A stretch of DNA of 64,000 nt from a virus. The notes under the pieces were generated by a model. That model was not told where the DNA came from. It ran no database searches and worked only from the letters and a program-made list of their open reading frames with translations. Both the position numbers and the translations under genes were made by a program. The stretch lies in IMG/VR virus record IMGVR_UViG_3300025896_000024, positions 1 to 64,000 of that record; one strand, written 5' to 3'. This document shows, one piece after another, positions 50,201 through 60,680 of the stretch (position 1 is its first letter; each line of letters begins with the position of its first letter).

Positions 50201-51693
50201 CTTCTTCTATTTCCTGCTGAATAATCTTCAATAATAACAGAGGTACCATCCACTGTAACTTCATATGTTATAATTTCTCCATTTTGTATTGCAGATGAAA
50301 TTGCCATGGCAATTTGTTGTAAACTCCCCTGATTTGAAAATTTATTACCGCTTGCTCTTCCTGGTAAAATAGAAGGATCTGCAATAACAATATAATCTCC
50401 TAAATTATATTGCGAAATCCCTAATTCAGTTTTATCGCATATAAAAAGTCTATCATTTTGATTAGGCACGTTAATTACTGTAAACTTAATAAATCCTCTA
50501 GAATTAGGAGTATTTGAAGATGCTGTAACAATCTTGCCATTCTTCGCAAATCCAGTAAACATATCTGCTCCTGTTTTATTAGGAGAAATAATCAATCTGT
50601 GGTTTGGAATTGTTATTGCATTCTTTAAATTATAAAAATTACTATTCTTATCTTTAACCCATCTTAATTGTGGAATATCGAAATCAGATGCGCGTGGAAA
50701 CATATCTAAATGTGTAATTGTTCCAATTGGATTATAAGAGCTTGAATAACTATTTGAATTTACATTAATAATTCCAGATATACTCATTCCTTCACTATCA
50801 AAATATCCTTCGTCGTGCGAATCTGCATATAATCCAAAATATCTATATATTTTATAATCATCAGCATTAATATCGTCGAATAAAAATTCAAGATTAATTA
50901 TATTAGCGATTGCTATTTCATTTCTCTCAAACCCTTGCGTTATTATTTCATTGCTAAATATTTCTGGATAATCTACTTGTGTGTAATACTTATCTAATTG
51001 CTCAGCTTTGCTTATAAATCCACCATTATTTAAATCAATTCCATTAAACGTTGTCTGAGATCCTTCCGCAAAATTAACAGTAAGTGATGATTCAGGAAAT
51101 AATTTATCGTTAATGTGATTGTTTAAATATGTACCGAGATTTGAACCTTTGCTTAGGTCAAAAGTTTTTACAATTGTAGCATTCTTTAATAATTCCTTTA
51201 TTCTTGAATTTTGACCTTGCACATTTTCAGTAAATGTATCAGAATAATCAACATCCTCTATTCTATATACGATAAAATTTGTTGGAATTTTTTTATCAAG
51301 CCACAATGGCGCAAAAATCTTATATTGCTCATCGTATAATTTAGTAACATTATGAATAGCGCCATATTGATACTGATCCTCATACTGAAATTTATAGTCT
51401 GAGAATACTGTGGTATCTGAATTAGATCTAAGTACTTGATATTTTTGGGTAGAAGGAAGACCTTTGTAAAATTTAGCGATATCGTCTGAGTATCTTCCGC
51501 TTGATGATACTGCATACTTTTGATATTCTATTTTGGAAAGTTCCTTATTTGCTCTAAAAGAACTTAAGAATAAATCACCAACATTGTTAACAAGTAACTT
51601 TGCGTTACTTGTTAACTTAGGGTTTGTTCTTAAAAGTGCAAATGATTTATCATCTATTGAACTGTTTTCAATATTAGTATTAATGTTAGCCAT
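47287..51693 (-). CDS. Giant tail/baseplate structural protein, unknown
   Basis: At 1468 residues this is the longest ORF in the window. It is beta-rich with many Asn, Asp, Ile and Tyr, and shows no signal peptide or catalytic motif. The start (SSIDDKSFALLRTNPKLTSN followed by AKLLVNNVGDLFLSS) recalls large baseplate-associated proteins that I cannot name. It follows the 1212-residue gene in a string of structural genes that begins with gp25 and gp6, and precedes the collagen-like fibres, so a baseplate periphery or fibre-attachment role is likely. An ATATATAAT box lies about 25 bp upstream. Confidence 0.65.
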   Translation of the reverse strand: MANINTNIENSSIDDKSFALLRTNPKLTSNAKLLVNNVGDLFLSSFRANKELSKIEYQKYAVSSSGRYSDDIAKFYKGLPSTQKYQVLRSNSDTTVFSDYKFQYEDQYQYGAIHNVTKLYDEQYKIFAPLWLDKKIPTNFIVYRIEDVDYSDTFTENVQGQNSRIKELLKNATIVKTFDLSKGSNLGTYLNNHINDKLFPESSLTVNFAEGSQTTFNGIDLNNGGFISKAEQLDKYYTQVDYPEIFSNEIITQGFERNEIAIANIINLEFLFDDINADDYKIYRYFGLYADSHDEGYFDSEGMSISGIINVNSNSYSSSYNPIGTITHLDMFPRASDFDIPQLRWVKDKNSNFYNLKNAITIPNHRLIISPNKTGADMFTGFAKNGKIVTASSNTPNSRGFIKFTVINVPNQNDRLFICDKTELGISQYNLGDYIVIADPSILPGRASGNKFSNQGSLQQIAMAISSAIQNGEIITYEVTVDGTSVIIEDYSAGNRRRQNAFGVYNLNFVDFVTIDSGELNDVGLVDSLVPITTNTVFSHWSIYTMIGGSNEGQSILVDKKEIGNVISGEWVKQKDSNIFVQIIEIEKDPFNIDFYRVVLNTPVKLSNDNTFEIYEPYRVSHGLFSAYDFKDFDFDFYSTKNSKLGDLVYDNDMISLASYDGLNGVLESETIYKDSVQQIIESEYDRLNENQLKETAILSRIVPTICKFELKNATNARNLPYVLNVNEAFGEDNLSPNIEIESGRKVELMNMEHFHINKIPFRLYGTGKLDFNNYLNFNADEGITMDRLKDTNFNYFDVHFNWNGYYDSVDDVWYDNTYKKLWSKFDIGNSERNSSAVFRGLRYSYLKRKENQKEVPSEFIADSNVNDYKFGVVFNYNSGPTIENNTVNFNVVKNDIFKFICVIVEINVVENDVEYIDRYQMYSLSDIEVNNTVLDTNIPFFIDFDNSDFHSTNMDQESILKASQFSILDGTAQFKKVITRDEFGEYSWIYFEALGSIYAVKVLEVINDISVRVGGWPWKFDIINGETTVPSTRLNPSNFSLIAINGEFKYSKGGRNGFTDILNEVNAYNFTKRFNQFGDITYTTINIDSSVTLNDFVLNIESGVDIIKPSLIRSETDPYRPKAYQLSSGEIGSIITDRADGGYITLLRRMNGAYNPSFNNIITFSDIYTNNKIILDGEVINERTNLIYNKFNNISIAFDSYKEVNANYGYIDNYFFHKTNAEDSKNILKLSQTSDKLPLYPKIGEVAIDKKQINMFKSKYSIDYFTKSLSGGGSESVTGTLSPVEKKTFLSSTIMKVKNEYDITNYTNTQEFSLDALDKVRLNLLNTSSIHWYEDDSQIIADIYLPDAILSELIEDGITSKFEKYVIPENSYGDKTSLDDDLKIYADYNISPRFIIDAITIYGIEGKDLKTEFYSTKYVSELTDNGFKPLTNYNIQSYQNDGLSFRLIYNKRSGYFYNFKIHVKIQA

Positions 51694-51758
51694 GTATAAG
51701 ACTCTTTTTGTTTAGATTATATATCCCTTGTATAGTTGGGACTAATCTAAACAACGTC

Positions 51759-54700
51759 CTACCATTGTGTTATCTCAGGGAATGAATAGTTTATAGTATT
51801 ATCACTTAGGTATTTTCTTCTACCCCCAGAGGTACCACCGATTACATTAGTATTATAATTAGTTAACATAGAACTGGTAATATTATTTATGTTCTTACCT
51901 TGCGTTGTATATTTTGAGTAAACTTCAATATCAAATTGAAAATCCATATTTGAAAAATCTAAAATATCAATACCTATTTTCTTGGAATACGTTAAATTAG
52001 TAAGAGTATTTGCAAGTACACCACCAACTCTACCCGTTCCAGTATCTCCAACTCCATAATAATCTGTCATTCTATATTGAAATATTAAATCAACTGTGAT
52101 TGCATTTGCAGATCCACCTGGAATTATTTTCTTTCCATTTTTATTAGAAGATGAAACTACTAATGAATTTATATTAAGAGGAGACATATATAAGAAAGAT
52201 CCACATGATCTTCCTCCTAGTAAATATTGATCTTCTGGCGCAAATCCATTTTTAATAGTAGATCTAGGACCAACTGTACCATTATTCGTTATAGTATTTA
52301 TTATTCTAAGTGGAGTTTGTTTAATTCCATGAATATCAGTAGATCTTCTAGGCGCGGTTTTTGGCATACCTACCATTCCATAACTAATGATTTCTAATGG
52401 AGTTTTAGCACCATTTTGCAATAATGGATGTGAAGAATGCATAAATATTCCAGCATCATAATTTGAATTAGTAACAGTAGATACTGCTGTCCTTTGAGGG
52501 GTAGTTCCTGAAAAAGAACCTGACCATATAAAATCAGTAGAACCGTTGTCAGAAGTCCAATTAGTTATAACGGCGTTATCAAAATTTGAAATTCCAGCTC
52601 CTGAAATTATAGGATTTGTAGTATAATTGAATTTAAGTCCATATTCATATGAGTCATACCCATATCCTGAATTAGGGTCAATATCTCCATTAGTTCCCTC
52701 TGTTATAACATATAAATTATCATCGTTTGCAATATTTCTAAATCTTGAATAAATGAATTGTCCCTTTAATTGAATTGACTGATCTGGTCCATTATTAAAA
52801 TAGGTAGCGTCAGTAGCTCCTGTGATGTTTTGATAAACAATAGGAACTAAGTCATATCTAGCTTCTTGTCTGTAATAATCACTGTTATACACAGGATCTG
52901 GTGTTCCAGTTCCAATACCAAACCTGGTATTAGTTGTAGAAATTGGAGCAGGTTGCGTAATATCACCCACTATTCTGCTTATTAGTTCAAGATCAGATGC
53001 TTTAGTATTTGATAATTCTATCTTAAAGTTTTTAGTAACGATAGCACCTTTACCATTTGTTGTAGGAATCTCATTAACATAATATCCTGCAAATAATTGA
53101 ACTGTTGTATTATTAGTTACTGGTGTTACGTTACCATCTTCATCAATAATTTTTACTAATAATTCTCCAGTAGTTTTTTCAATAACGGCACGTAAACTCA
53201 ATACTTCATTTTGAAGAGCTAATAACTTTTCATAAACTGAAATAGGAGCTTGTTGGTCTGTTAAAAACCCAGAAGCAATTGAATTAGCGTTGTGGGAATA
53301 CGTGGTATCACCTGTGGTAAATGAATCTTCAACATGTTTATAAACACCCGCCGATTCTAAATCTGCCTTAATAGATACCTTTAACGCATCCATTTCATTT
53401 GACTTTATTGTATCACTTAATACATCAGTATTAATCTCAGCAACTGGAAATTCTATTTTATTAATATCTGACCATACTGACTCAACTGGATTTGCTGGAA
53501 ATCCTGCCTCAGAAATAGACTTAACCATAAATTCAACGATTTCACCAGGAACTATAGGAAGATCAAATGAATTAAAGTTAACTGCATCCGCATCTTCTTC
53601 TCCTTCTATAATCCATACATATTTTCCTTCAGTATTCATCTGTCTTTTTCTAACAGGTCCTAATACTTCAGTCCAGTTCGAAAACGCTGCTGTTTTTTCA
53701 GTTTGATTTGTTGAATCTGTAAATTTAATTTGGTCAACAGAAGCAGTTTTACCAGAAGTAGAAACATATCTATATCTAATTTTAAATTGAACAACTTCTT
53801 GTGAAACTTCATTACCTATTTTCTTTGGTTCTGGAATAGACCAAAATCCTCTAACTCTAAATTTTGGAGCAACTGTCTGTAAATCTGCAGACTCTGCTGA
53901 CGATTTAATCTCAGTTACAATAGATGAGAATAATTTTGATTCAGATTCTCTCTGTGATATTAATGAACTAAGCTCATTAATATGCGTATCCTTTTCTGCA
54001 CTTGAAGAAAACTTCTTAGTATTTACTAAAGATTTTTTTTGTTTAATAGATTCATCTAATTTCTTTAAAGATTGTTCTGTTGCAATCTTGTCAGATTTTA
54101 GTTGTTTAATCTTATCTGTGTTTGTATTATCAGTAAGGTGTTTATTAATTTGAACAACTTTAAAATTTGTTGCATCAATCGTAGGTGAATCTGGTACAAT
54201 TCCAACTGAACTAGGTGGAATATAATCTACCTTTAGTGATTTAATAAATTGTCCAAAGTCAGAAACTTGATCTCTATAATATTGTGCTAATGTCATAGAG
54301 ACTCCAGTTGTATCTGTAATCTCTAATTCATTTGAATAAAATGCAATCCCAGGCGAAAAGTTCTCCGCTGGGATTTTAGAGTTAGGATCGATTGGTTTTA
54401 CAAAGACAACTTGTCTTTCATTATATCCAACTTTAACTTCAATATCTAAATTGGTATCTACGTCTTTATAGATTCCAAGTTGATTTGCACCAAGTTTTAC
54501 AACCTCTGAACCTTCTAATAATAAAAGTTCTAATTGTGAAGTTGAATTATCTATAGAAACGATTTGGTATCGTGTTCTATAATTACCAGAATTAATAATT
54601 AGTGAATCGCTAACCTTTAATGTTTCCGTATCTTTAAGCGCTTTTGCTGAATCAGTATATGTTAATTTATTAACCGTATATAATTTTATGGTTTTAGTCT

Positions 54701-55397
54701 GAGATACCCCATCAATAATATAATTCTTTTCAGCATTATCTATTTTAGTAACGTCAAAGGCTCCACTATATTGTATTAATCGCATCGGCATATCTAAAAC
54801 CTCAGCGTCAACATAATATTTATATGCATTATCAAGTATTGCAGTTTTAAATGTGATATAGTCAATTTCACTTCCACCTTTATAAATTTCATCAAATGCA
54901 GTACTAGTTGCAGCATCTTCGTAATCAAAAATAAATCTTTCAACATAAACCTTTTCTGTTTCAACTGGAATTTGACCAGTGACATCAAGGTTTATTGTTA
55001 GTAATGGATTAAGAAAATCCTCGAAAAATTCATTTAATTTAGTAGTGAACGTTGTTGGAGTTGCAAGTGATGTAATATCCTTAGATGGACCTTTTAATCT
55101 TGCAGTATGGATAGTTCTATATGAACCATCCTTTAATCTTACGTTTGCATCAGATCCTTCAAGACCACTGATTGAATTAATATTATTATTTAATCTTTCA
55201 ATTTCTCTTTTCAAATATCCAAACGCTGGAATTTGAATGGTCTCCATGGACCCTGTCTTGCTATTATAAAGATCAATAACCACCGTTTCTTTATTGGTGG
55301 TTATTGCTTCATTAATTCTATTAAAAGTTTCTAATGAGTTAGTGTTTAACTCCAAAAACTGTTCAAGTAATTGTGATATTGAATTGCTAGTGCTCAT
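51759..55397 (-). CDS. Large baseplate-associated protein, unknown
   Basis: A 1212-residue protein. The N-terminal ~100 residues are helical (LLEQFLELNTNSLETFNRIN). A coiled coil lies near 430-500 (LKSDKIATEQSLKKLDESIK). A fibronectin/Ig-like part with FKIRYRYVSTSGKTA and VEFMVKSISEAGFPANP occupies about 530-650. The C-terminal part is Gly/Asn-rich strand. The layout suits a long trimeric baseplate or fibre component, in the position where T4 has gp7 to gp10. No specific T4 homologue can be named. It starts 1 bp after the 643-residue gene. Confidence 0.65.
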   Translation of the reverse strand: MSTSNSISQLLEQFLELNTNSLETFNRINEAITTNKETVVIDLYNSKTGSMETIQIPAFGYLKREIERLNNNINSISGLEGSDANVRLKDGSYRTIHTARLKGPSKDITSLATPTTFTTKLNEFFEDFLNPLLTINLDVTGQIPVETEKVYVERFIFDYEDAATSTAFDEIYKGGSEIDYITFKTAILDNAYKYYVDAEVLDMPMRLIQYSGAFDVTKIDNAEKNYIIDGVSQTKTIKLYTVNKLTYTDSAKALKDTETLKVSDSLIINSGNYRTRYQIVSIDNSTSQLELLLLEGSEVVKLGANQLGIYKDVDTNLDIEVKVGYNERQVVFVKPIDPNSKIPAENFSPGIAFYSNELEITDTTGVSMTLAQYYRDQVSDFGQFIKSLKVDYIPPSSVGIVPDSPTIDATNFKVVQINKHLTDNTNTDKIKQLKSDKIATEQSLKKLDESIKQKKSLVNTKKFSSSAEKDTHINELSSLISQRESESKLFSSIVTEIKSSAESADLQTVAPKFRVRGFWSIPEPKKIGNEVSQEVVQFKIRYRYVSTSGKTASVDQIKFTDSTNQTEKTAAFSNWTEVLGPVRKRQMNTEGKYVWIIEGEEDADAVNFNSFDLPIVPGEIVEFMVKSISEAGFPANPVESVWSDINKIEFPVAEINTDVLSDTIKSNEMDALKVSIKADLESAGVYKHVEDSFTTGDTTYSHNANSIASGFLTDQQAPISVYEKLLALQNEVLSLRAVIEKTTGELLVKIIDEDGNVTPVTNNTTVQLFAGYYVNEIPTTNGKGAIVTKNFKIELSNTKASDLELISRIVGDITQPAPISTTNTRFGIGTGTPDPVYNSDYYRQEARYDLVPIVYQNITGATDATYFNNGPDQSIQLKGQFIYSRFRNIANDDNLYVITEGTNGDIDPNSGYGYDSYEYGLKFNYTTNPIISGAGISNFDNAVITNWTSDNGSTDFIWSGSFSGTTPQRTAVSTVTNSNYDAGIFMHSSHPLLQNGAKTPLEIISYGMVGMPKTAPRRSTDIHGIKQTPLRIINTITNNGTVGPRSTIKNGFAPEDQYLLGGRSCGSFLYMSPLNINSLVVSSSNKNGKKIIPGGSANAITVDLIFQYRMTDYYGVGDTGTGRVGGVLANTLTNLTYSKKIGIDILDFSNMDFQFDIEVYSKYTTQGKNINNITSSMLTNYNTNVIGGTSGGRRKYLSDNTINYSFPEITQW

Positions 55398-55398
55398 A

Positions 55399-57330
55399 TT
55401 ATCTTATAATTTCAAGTTCAAACGTTTTGTTTGTTTGGTCTACACATATTAATTCAATATATGGTTTTAGGCTTAATAGATTTGATGTATCTAATGTTGC
55501 CTTTAATAACCATCCATTTTGTTTATCAGTGTATATGTTAATTTTATTAGTTCCCAGTGATGGTAGTAAATTTTTAAAAGAGAACTTAATTATTTGTCCT
55601 TTTTTCCAATTATTAATACTATCATCTAGGTATATATTCAAATCTCCTGATAACACTCCAGTATTGGTATGAATTCTTATTAAGTTTTCATAAGGTCTTA
55701 CTCTTGTAATAAGGCCTTTAGATGCAGTTAATGTCATATTGAATAAATTAGAAGATCCAATTAAATTTCCAGTAATCGCAGAAATAAAATCATATTCAAA
55801 GATATCATTCAATGTATATCCATAATTAGTGTTTACTAATTTTATAGAAGACTGTGTTGATTTATCTATTGTCATTCCATCACCACCTGATAAAACATCA
55901 GTATTGTATTGTACTTCTGTTGGTATCTGTCCATTGATTACTTGGTTTAATCTAGAGTTAACTGAGGTAATCATATCTAAAATAGATGTAGAATTAGCAT
56001 AATTAAGAGTGGCATCCTCTAGGGATTTCTCTAGTGCACTCACCCTAACCGATAGATCAGCCGCTTCGCCCGATGTCATTAATAAATCTTCAACGGTTGC
56101 TAATCTATCAACGATACTTGCATATCTATTATTAGCTTCAACCATTAATTTCGCAGCATTTTCTAAAGCAGTGGTTGTGTCTAAGAAAATGTCCATTGAA
56201 AATGTGGTAAAGTCATTAATATTAGACTCAACTCCTACATTATCCAATGAGGAATTAAATTTAACATTAAGCTTTAATGCAAACGCATTACCATTTAATC
56301 CAGTAACATCGTTTGGTTTATATTTTGTCAATTCTGGAATATACCATCCAGTTGAATTAGGATCATTTTTAAAATTATCTAAAAGGATTATACCATATAG
56401 ATTTGTTGATCTATTTACTACATTCGATTTAGAATATAAATCATAGTAAACTAAAATTGCATTAAATCTAAAATCTCCACCTCTTTTAGAATAATCTCCA
56501 AAATTATTTAATGTAGGATCATTTACTATTTTAGCATATATGGATGAGTTCCATTCAATTCCATAATTATACGAAGTTCCTGGATCCAAGTCTATAGTAC
56601 CATCAACATTGTCAGCAAGAGAGTCTAACGTTAGATTAATATCCGGATGTGATTGACCACCTCTTCCATTTATCTCTGATCCTGGTAAATAATTTGAGGC
56701 AGTTGTATTATAATTTGAAGATTTAAATAAAATGTCTGGACTATATCCAGCATATGATGGAACATTTACAAATATTTCATTGTAAGTATTTCCTTGATAA
56801 TTCTTGTCATTAGATACATCAATGTTTCCAAGGTACTTTACAACTCTATTATAATTATTACCAGTATCGGTGGTATCTTCATTCTCAGTCACTCTAGAAT
56901 ATCCAGAAATGGCCTCCTGTGTGGTTGCAGGTTTAACTTCAAATGCACCTAAGTGATGTAACCATTTAAAGAAAACTTTCTCAGCATCCGACGCATATAT
57001 TGAAGGATCAAAATCGTCATCAGTCAAAATGAAGTTTTCAAAATTCAGTGCGTAGTTTTGCAACGTTTCTGCAAAACTAACGTTTGCATCGGCATTTGGA
57101 ATATATGATGATGCGGGTGAAGCTCCCCCTTCGAATAAATTTTCGAATTGGATGTAATTTTCACCATTTGAAGGAGCAGCAACTACCGGAATATCAACGA
57201 GCGCAAATTTAGAATATTCAAAATTAATATCTGGATTATAGTATGCTCTCGTTAAGTCCCTAGCTGCACCTGAAAATGCATACATAGTTCCTCCTTGTTC
57301 TTGAGGTATTCTTATTAATGGTGTTGCCAT
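55399..57330 (-). CDS. Baseplate/tail structural protein, unknown
   Basis: A 643-residue protein. It starts MATPLIRIPQEQGGTMYAFS and carries DLTRAYYNPDINFEYSKFAL, a pattern of conserved structural proteins. A helical trimerisation-like region lies near 390-460 (ANNRYASIVDRLATVEDLL and VSALEKSLEDA), and the end is beta-rich. No catalytic motif. It lies in the late structural operon between the 187-residue fibre-like gene and the 1212-residue gene, and is probably part of the baseplate wedge or its extension. Confidence 0.65.
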   Translation of the reverse strand: MATPLIRIPQEQGGTMYAFSGAARDLTRAYYNPDINFEYSKFALVDIPVVAAPSNGENYIQFENLFEGGASPASSYIPNADANVSFAETLQNYALNFENFILTDDDFDPSIYASDAEKVFFKWLHHLGAFEVKPATTQEAISGYSRVTENEDTTDTGNNYNRVVKYLGNIDVSNDKNYQGNTYNEIFVNVPSYAGYSPDILFKSSNYNTTASNYLPGSEINGRGGQSHPDINLTLDSLADNVDGTIDLDPGTSYNYGIEWNSSIYAKIVNDPTLNNFGDYSKRGGDFRFNAILVYYDLYSKSNVVNRSTNLYGIILLDNFKNDPNSTGWYIPELTKYKPNDVTGLNGNAFALKLNVKFNSSLDNVGVESNINDFTTFSMDIFLDTTTALENAAKLMVEANNRYASIVDRLATVEDLLMTSGEAADLSVRVSALEKSLEDATLNYANSTSILDMITSVNSRLNQVINGQIPTEVQYNTDVLSGGDGMTIDKSTQSSIKLVNTNYGYTLNDIFEYDFISAITGNLIGSSNLFNMTLTASKGLITRVRPYENLIRIHTNTGVLSGDLNIYLDDSINNWKKGQIIKFSFKNLLPSLGTNKINIYTDKQNGWLLKATLDTSNLLSLKPYIELICVDQTNKTFELEIIR

Positions 57331-57350
57331 TTAATGTATGTTTATATTTA

Positions 57351-57914
57351 TTATGTAGGATATGTTACTGTTGCGTTAATTGCTGAAACTACATAGAATT
57401 TTGAAATTATACTAGAATACATCAATGTAATAGATCCTGATGCCTTAATTGTAACAACAGTAGGACCTTGAAGTTTACTAACATTTAAATTTATTACTCC
57501 ATTTCCCGCAATTAATGTGATTAATTGGCCATCTTCCGCATTTGGAAGTACAATTGGAGAACTAAATGCACCCAAAATATATGTAGATGCTAGATATCCA
57601 GCTGTTGGAATAGTAGTAATCCCAGTTTCTATATTCAAAATTAATGCATTTTGTAAAGTTACCTTTGCATTGAAAATAGATGCAACGTTTGCCGTAATAT
57701 CAGTTGAAGAAACAACCAACGTGTCTATTGTACCATTGTTTGTTCTAAGGGTACCTCCCTTAATCTCGCCAGTTAATGATAATGTTTGATTTGTTGTATT
57801 TAACACTGATGCAAAGTTACCAAGTTGGGTATTTAATGCACTAAAATTATTGTTAATTACAATTCTTGATGAGGAAACACTGTCGGTTCCTAAGATAGTT
57901 GTTATACTTGCCAT
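57351..57914 (-). CDS. Small fibre-like structural protein
   Basis: A 187-residue beta-rich, Thr/Ser/Asn-rich protein. The N-terminus has SVSSSRIVINNNFSALNTQL, a segment resembling the attachment ends of other phage fibres in which NNNF-ALN precedes a shaft. The remainder alternates short strands with no helix, as in a short trimeric fibre or spike. It has a 20-bp gap to the next gene and starts one base after the gp7-like gene. Function on the particle is inferred from composition only. Confidence 0.62.
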   Translation of the reverse strand: MASITTILGTDSVSSSRIVINNNFSALNTQLGNFASVLNTTNQTLSLTGEIKGGTLRTNNGTIDTLVVSSTDITANVASIFNAKVTLQNALILNIETGITTIPTAGYLASTYILGAFSSPIVLPNAEDGQLITLIAGNGVINLNVSKLQGPTVVTIKASGSITLMYSSIISKFYVVSAINATVTYPT

Positions 57915-57915
57915 T

Positions 57916-60678
57916 TTAAATGATTTTTAATATATTTTTATTTATTTTGTTTTTATTTCCGTTAACATCTGTTAATTCAAGCTCTATAGTGTAATCACCC
58001 TTATACTTGAATAAGTATGTTAGCCACGTATTACTATAATATATATCATTAACATTTTCACTATTGTTTTTTAACGTCCATTTTTGCGAAATAATACCTG
58101 GCATATTTGTAATATCATATGAAAATGTAACATGGTTTAATCTATTCACTTCCATATGTGTATCAATTATACATATATCATTAAAATCCGGATTGTAACT
58201 TGTAAAGTGAACTTCAGATCCGGGCACTATAATTCCGCCAGTAGGATTTAAAAATCCTGCAATTTCAAAATCGTTTGTTCTAGAAGGTTCTTCACCAACT
58301 ACCAAAATATAGGTGCATTCATCTTCAATTCCATCTCCACCATTATCCTTTAATATCGCATTATAATTAAATCTAGTTAAAATAGGATGTTCAGTTGGAT
58401 CTAAGGATGATAGTTCATTTGCGACATTACTCCATGCTACTAAATCATTTTTATCAGTAGGATATGTTGATATTATTTTATATGAATCTATTATTTCAAT
58501 ATTAGTCCCAGGATCTACCTGTTTTATAAAAAATTCATATCCATTAGTATACCCTCCTGATTGTCTAATATCAAATTTAAATGAAGACGTAATATCAGCG
58601 CCTACTCTCATCATATCCCAATTAACTTCTGCACCGTCATTCCATTCCTGGGTTCTTAATTCTTTCCATTGATATGGACCTGGAGTTTCATTAAATCCAG
58701 TAGGTGTACTACTATCTAAATATCTTCTAACTGTTGAGAATTCCTCTCCATCATCACCGTCGTGTACATAATTTGCTCTATCTAATGTTAAATAATATGT
58801 TGCAATTATACTATCTAAATTCGCGGTATTTTCTCTAGCCCAATCCCAGTCGCTTCCAGTATCTTGCCAATCATATTTATATTGGTTCCAATTTAATTTA
58901 GGAAGCATACGTTGAAATAATCCATATACTTCAACATTTTTATTTTTTACTTCAAAATAATTCTCTTCTCTCCATGAACTTCTTACATTATATAAATCAA
59001 ATATTGCAAGTTCTACCGAGTACATTCCATCAAATGGCAATACTAATGGAAATTGCTGATACTCCGGATGAAATATTCCAGTGTTATCCCAATAACCTAC
59101 ACCACCTCTAAATGTTTTTAAATAATTATTAGGTCCCTTTACTATCCATTCCATTTCATAGACTCCTTGTTTCCACCAATTGTTCCATGTCAATAAATGA
59201 TTACCTGTATCGTTTGCATCCATCCACGTGAATTCAGCTGAATCCCACATATGTATAAATGAATCTGCACTTAATACAATAGGACAACCTACAGGTATAC
59301 CCTGTAGCGTATTAAAGGACGATAGATCATCATTATAATACCCATTATAAAAATTTATAATTGATTGCGTAATTTCTTCTCTGTCAGAATCTGTTAATAC
59401 ATTAAAATCTTGATTAATTCCAGTAAGCCTATAATCTACCTTTCTAAGATCTTCAATAAATACCTGTCTTTTCTCAGGTATTCTGTGGAATGTAACATCA
59501 ACTCCTGCATTTTGCACCTTTATTGAATGTTGATTATTCCATACATTTAAATTAAATTGAGAAAAGTAATCGCCTTCTCCCGTGATATCTACAATTTTAG
59601 CCTGTAATGGTAAAAAATTCTTTTGTAGTTTATTTTTTAATCCGTACAATTTAATCAATACTTCATCAGGGGAATAATCAATAGACTCTTTAACAGTTGG
59701 GATATCCCATTCGTCTACACCGCCATCTGCCTCATTTAATCTATAAACTAATGAAAACCTACTTGTCTTTTTAAGATTTGAACTTGGAAGTTCGTGTCCT
59801 TTATTTTTATCTGCTAAAAATCCAGTAACCTCTTGATTTGGAATAGCAACTGCCTTTAATTTTCCAAAATTTTCAGACTGTTCATTGATATTTAACCAAT
59901 ATTCTTTAAGAGTTATTTTGTCATAACCGAAAAAATCTATTGCATTTAATAGAGCCTTATACGTTCCTACAAACGGTTTAATAGTGCTTGCCTGTAAAAG
60001 TAATTCTTTACGCTTTTGATTCATTAACAGCCAGTCAGGAGATAACTCCTTAATGTCTGCATCTTTAAGTATCATATAATCTTCTGGAGTAAGAGTCATT
60101 CCTATATTTGATAATAGGACTGCAAGTCTTTCATCTTCTTCTTCAGTTTCTCCGTAAATTCTGATGGTTGCCACTAGAGTTTCAACTCCATCTGTAATTT
60201 CAGTAATATCAAGAAGTCTAGTATGATAGTTGTCAATATTACTCATAAGAGCAATATTACATTTCATCGGAGATAATGGAAGGTTTCCTCCAATTATTTT
60301 AAATCCATCTGAATTTATTCCTATACTTAAGGTTGCATCTAATAAATCAAAGGTTTGTTCTTCGATTTTTTTAATCTCTAAATTACCACCTATATTTTCA
60401 GCGCCATACATGAAAATATCTTCACTAAATTCATATCCATTAAAGAATTTAAATTTAAATGAAGTAGGATTTGCATTTTCTGCAATTGGTGTAATGTATT
60501 TGGTATTTCCCAACTCCCCTTGAACTTCCTCTAATATATAAATAGTAAGAGTTTCATAAAGACCGGTTGAAACCTTTGGTAAATAACAAACACCTTCCCA
60601 TATATTCGTGTCTGAATTATATAGAAGGTTTAGGTCATTTGATTCACTATCAAAGAATCTTAATTTATTATATGCCAT
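57916..60678 (-). CDS. Baseplate protein, gp7-like by position, with PKD-like C-terminus
   Basis: A 920-residue protein that follows gp6 and a small gene, where T4 has gp7 (1032 aa). Around residue 220-260, KELLLQASTIKPFVGTYKAL then LNAIDFFGYDKITLKEYW resembles the central motif of P2 gpI-type tail proteins, which join baseplate wedge and fibres. The C-terminal ~90 residues end in YLFKYKGDYTIELELTDVNG, the ending of a PKD/Ig-like domain. Between them is a Trp/Tyr-rich region. The gp7 label is inferred from order and this motif, not from alignment. Confidence 0.55.
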   Translation of the reverse strand: MAYNKLRFFDSESNDLNLLYNSDTNIWEGVCYLPKVSTGLYETLTIYILEEVQGELGNTKYITPIAENANPTSFKFKFFNGYEFSEDIFMYGAENIGGNLEIKKIEEQTFDLLDATLSIGINSDGFKIIGGNLPLSPMKCNIALMSNIDNYHTRLLDITEITDGVETLVATIRIYGETEEEDERLAVLLSNIGMTLTPEDYMILKDADIKELSPDWLLMNQKRKELLLQASTIKPFVGTYKALLNAIDFFGYDKITLKEYWLNINEQSENFGKLKAVAIPNQEVTGFLADKNKGHELPSSNLKKTSRFSLVYRLNEADGGVDEWDIPTVKESIDYSPDEVLIKLYGLKNKLQKNFLPLQAKIVDITGEGDYFSQFNLNVWNNQHSIKVQNAGVDVTFHRIPEKRQVFIEDLRKVDYRLTGINQDFNVLTDSDREEITQSIINFYNGYYNDDLSSFNTLQGIPVGCPIVLSADSFIHMWDSAEFTWMDANDTGNHLLTWNNWWKQGVYEMEWIVKGPNNYLKTFRGGVGYWDNTGIFHPEYQQFPLVLPFDGMYSVELAIFDLYNVRSSWREENYFEVKNKNVEVYGLFQRMLPKLNWNQYKYDWQDTGSDWDWARENTANLDSIIATYYLTLDRANYVHDGDDGEEFSTVRRYLDSSTPTGFNETPGPYQWKELRTQEWNDGAEVNWDMMRVGADITSSFKFDIRQSGGYTNGYEFFIKQVDPGTNIEIIDSYKIISTYPTDKNDLVAWSNVANELSSLDPTEHPILTRFNYNAILKDNGGDGIEDECTYILVVGEEPSRTNDFEIAGFLNPTGGIIVPGSEVHFTSYNPDFNDICIIDTHMEVNRLNHVTFSYDITNMPGIISQKWTLKNNSENVNDIYYSNTWLTYLFKYKGDYTIELELTDVNGNKNKINKNILKII

Positions 60679-60680
60679 TA

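Noticed and set aside
1443-60523. Numerous plus-strand ORFs of 60-170 codons
   Set aside because: Each lies opposite a well-supported minus-strand gene, is Ser/Leu/Ile-rich as expected from the reverse frames of AT-rich coding DNA, and has no motif or operon context.
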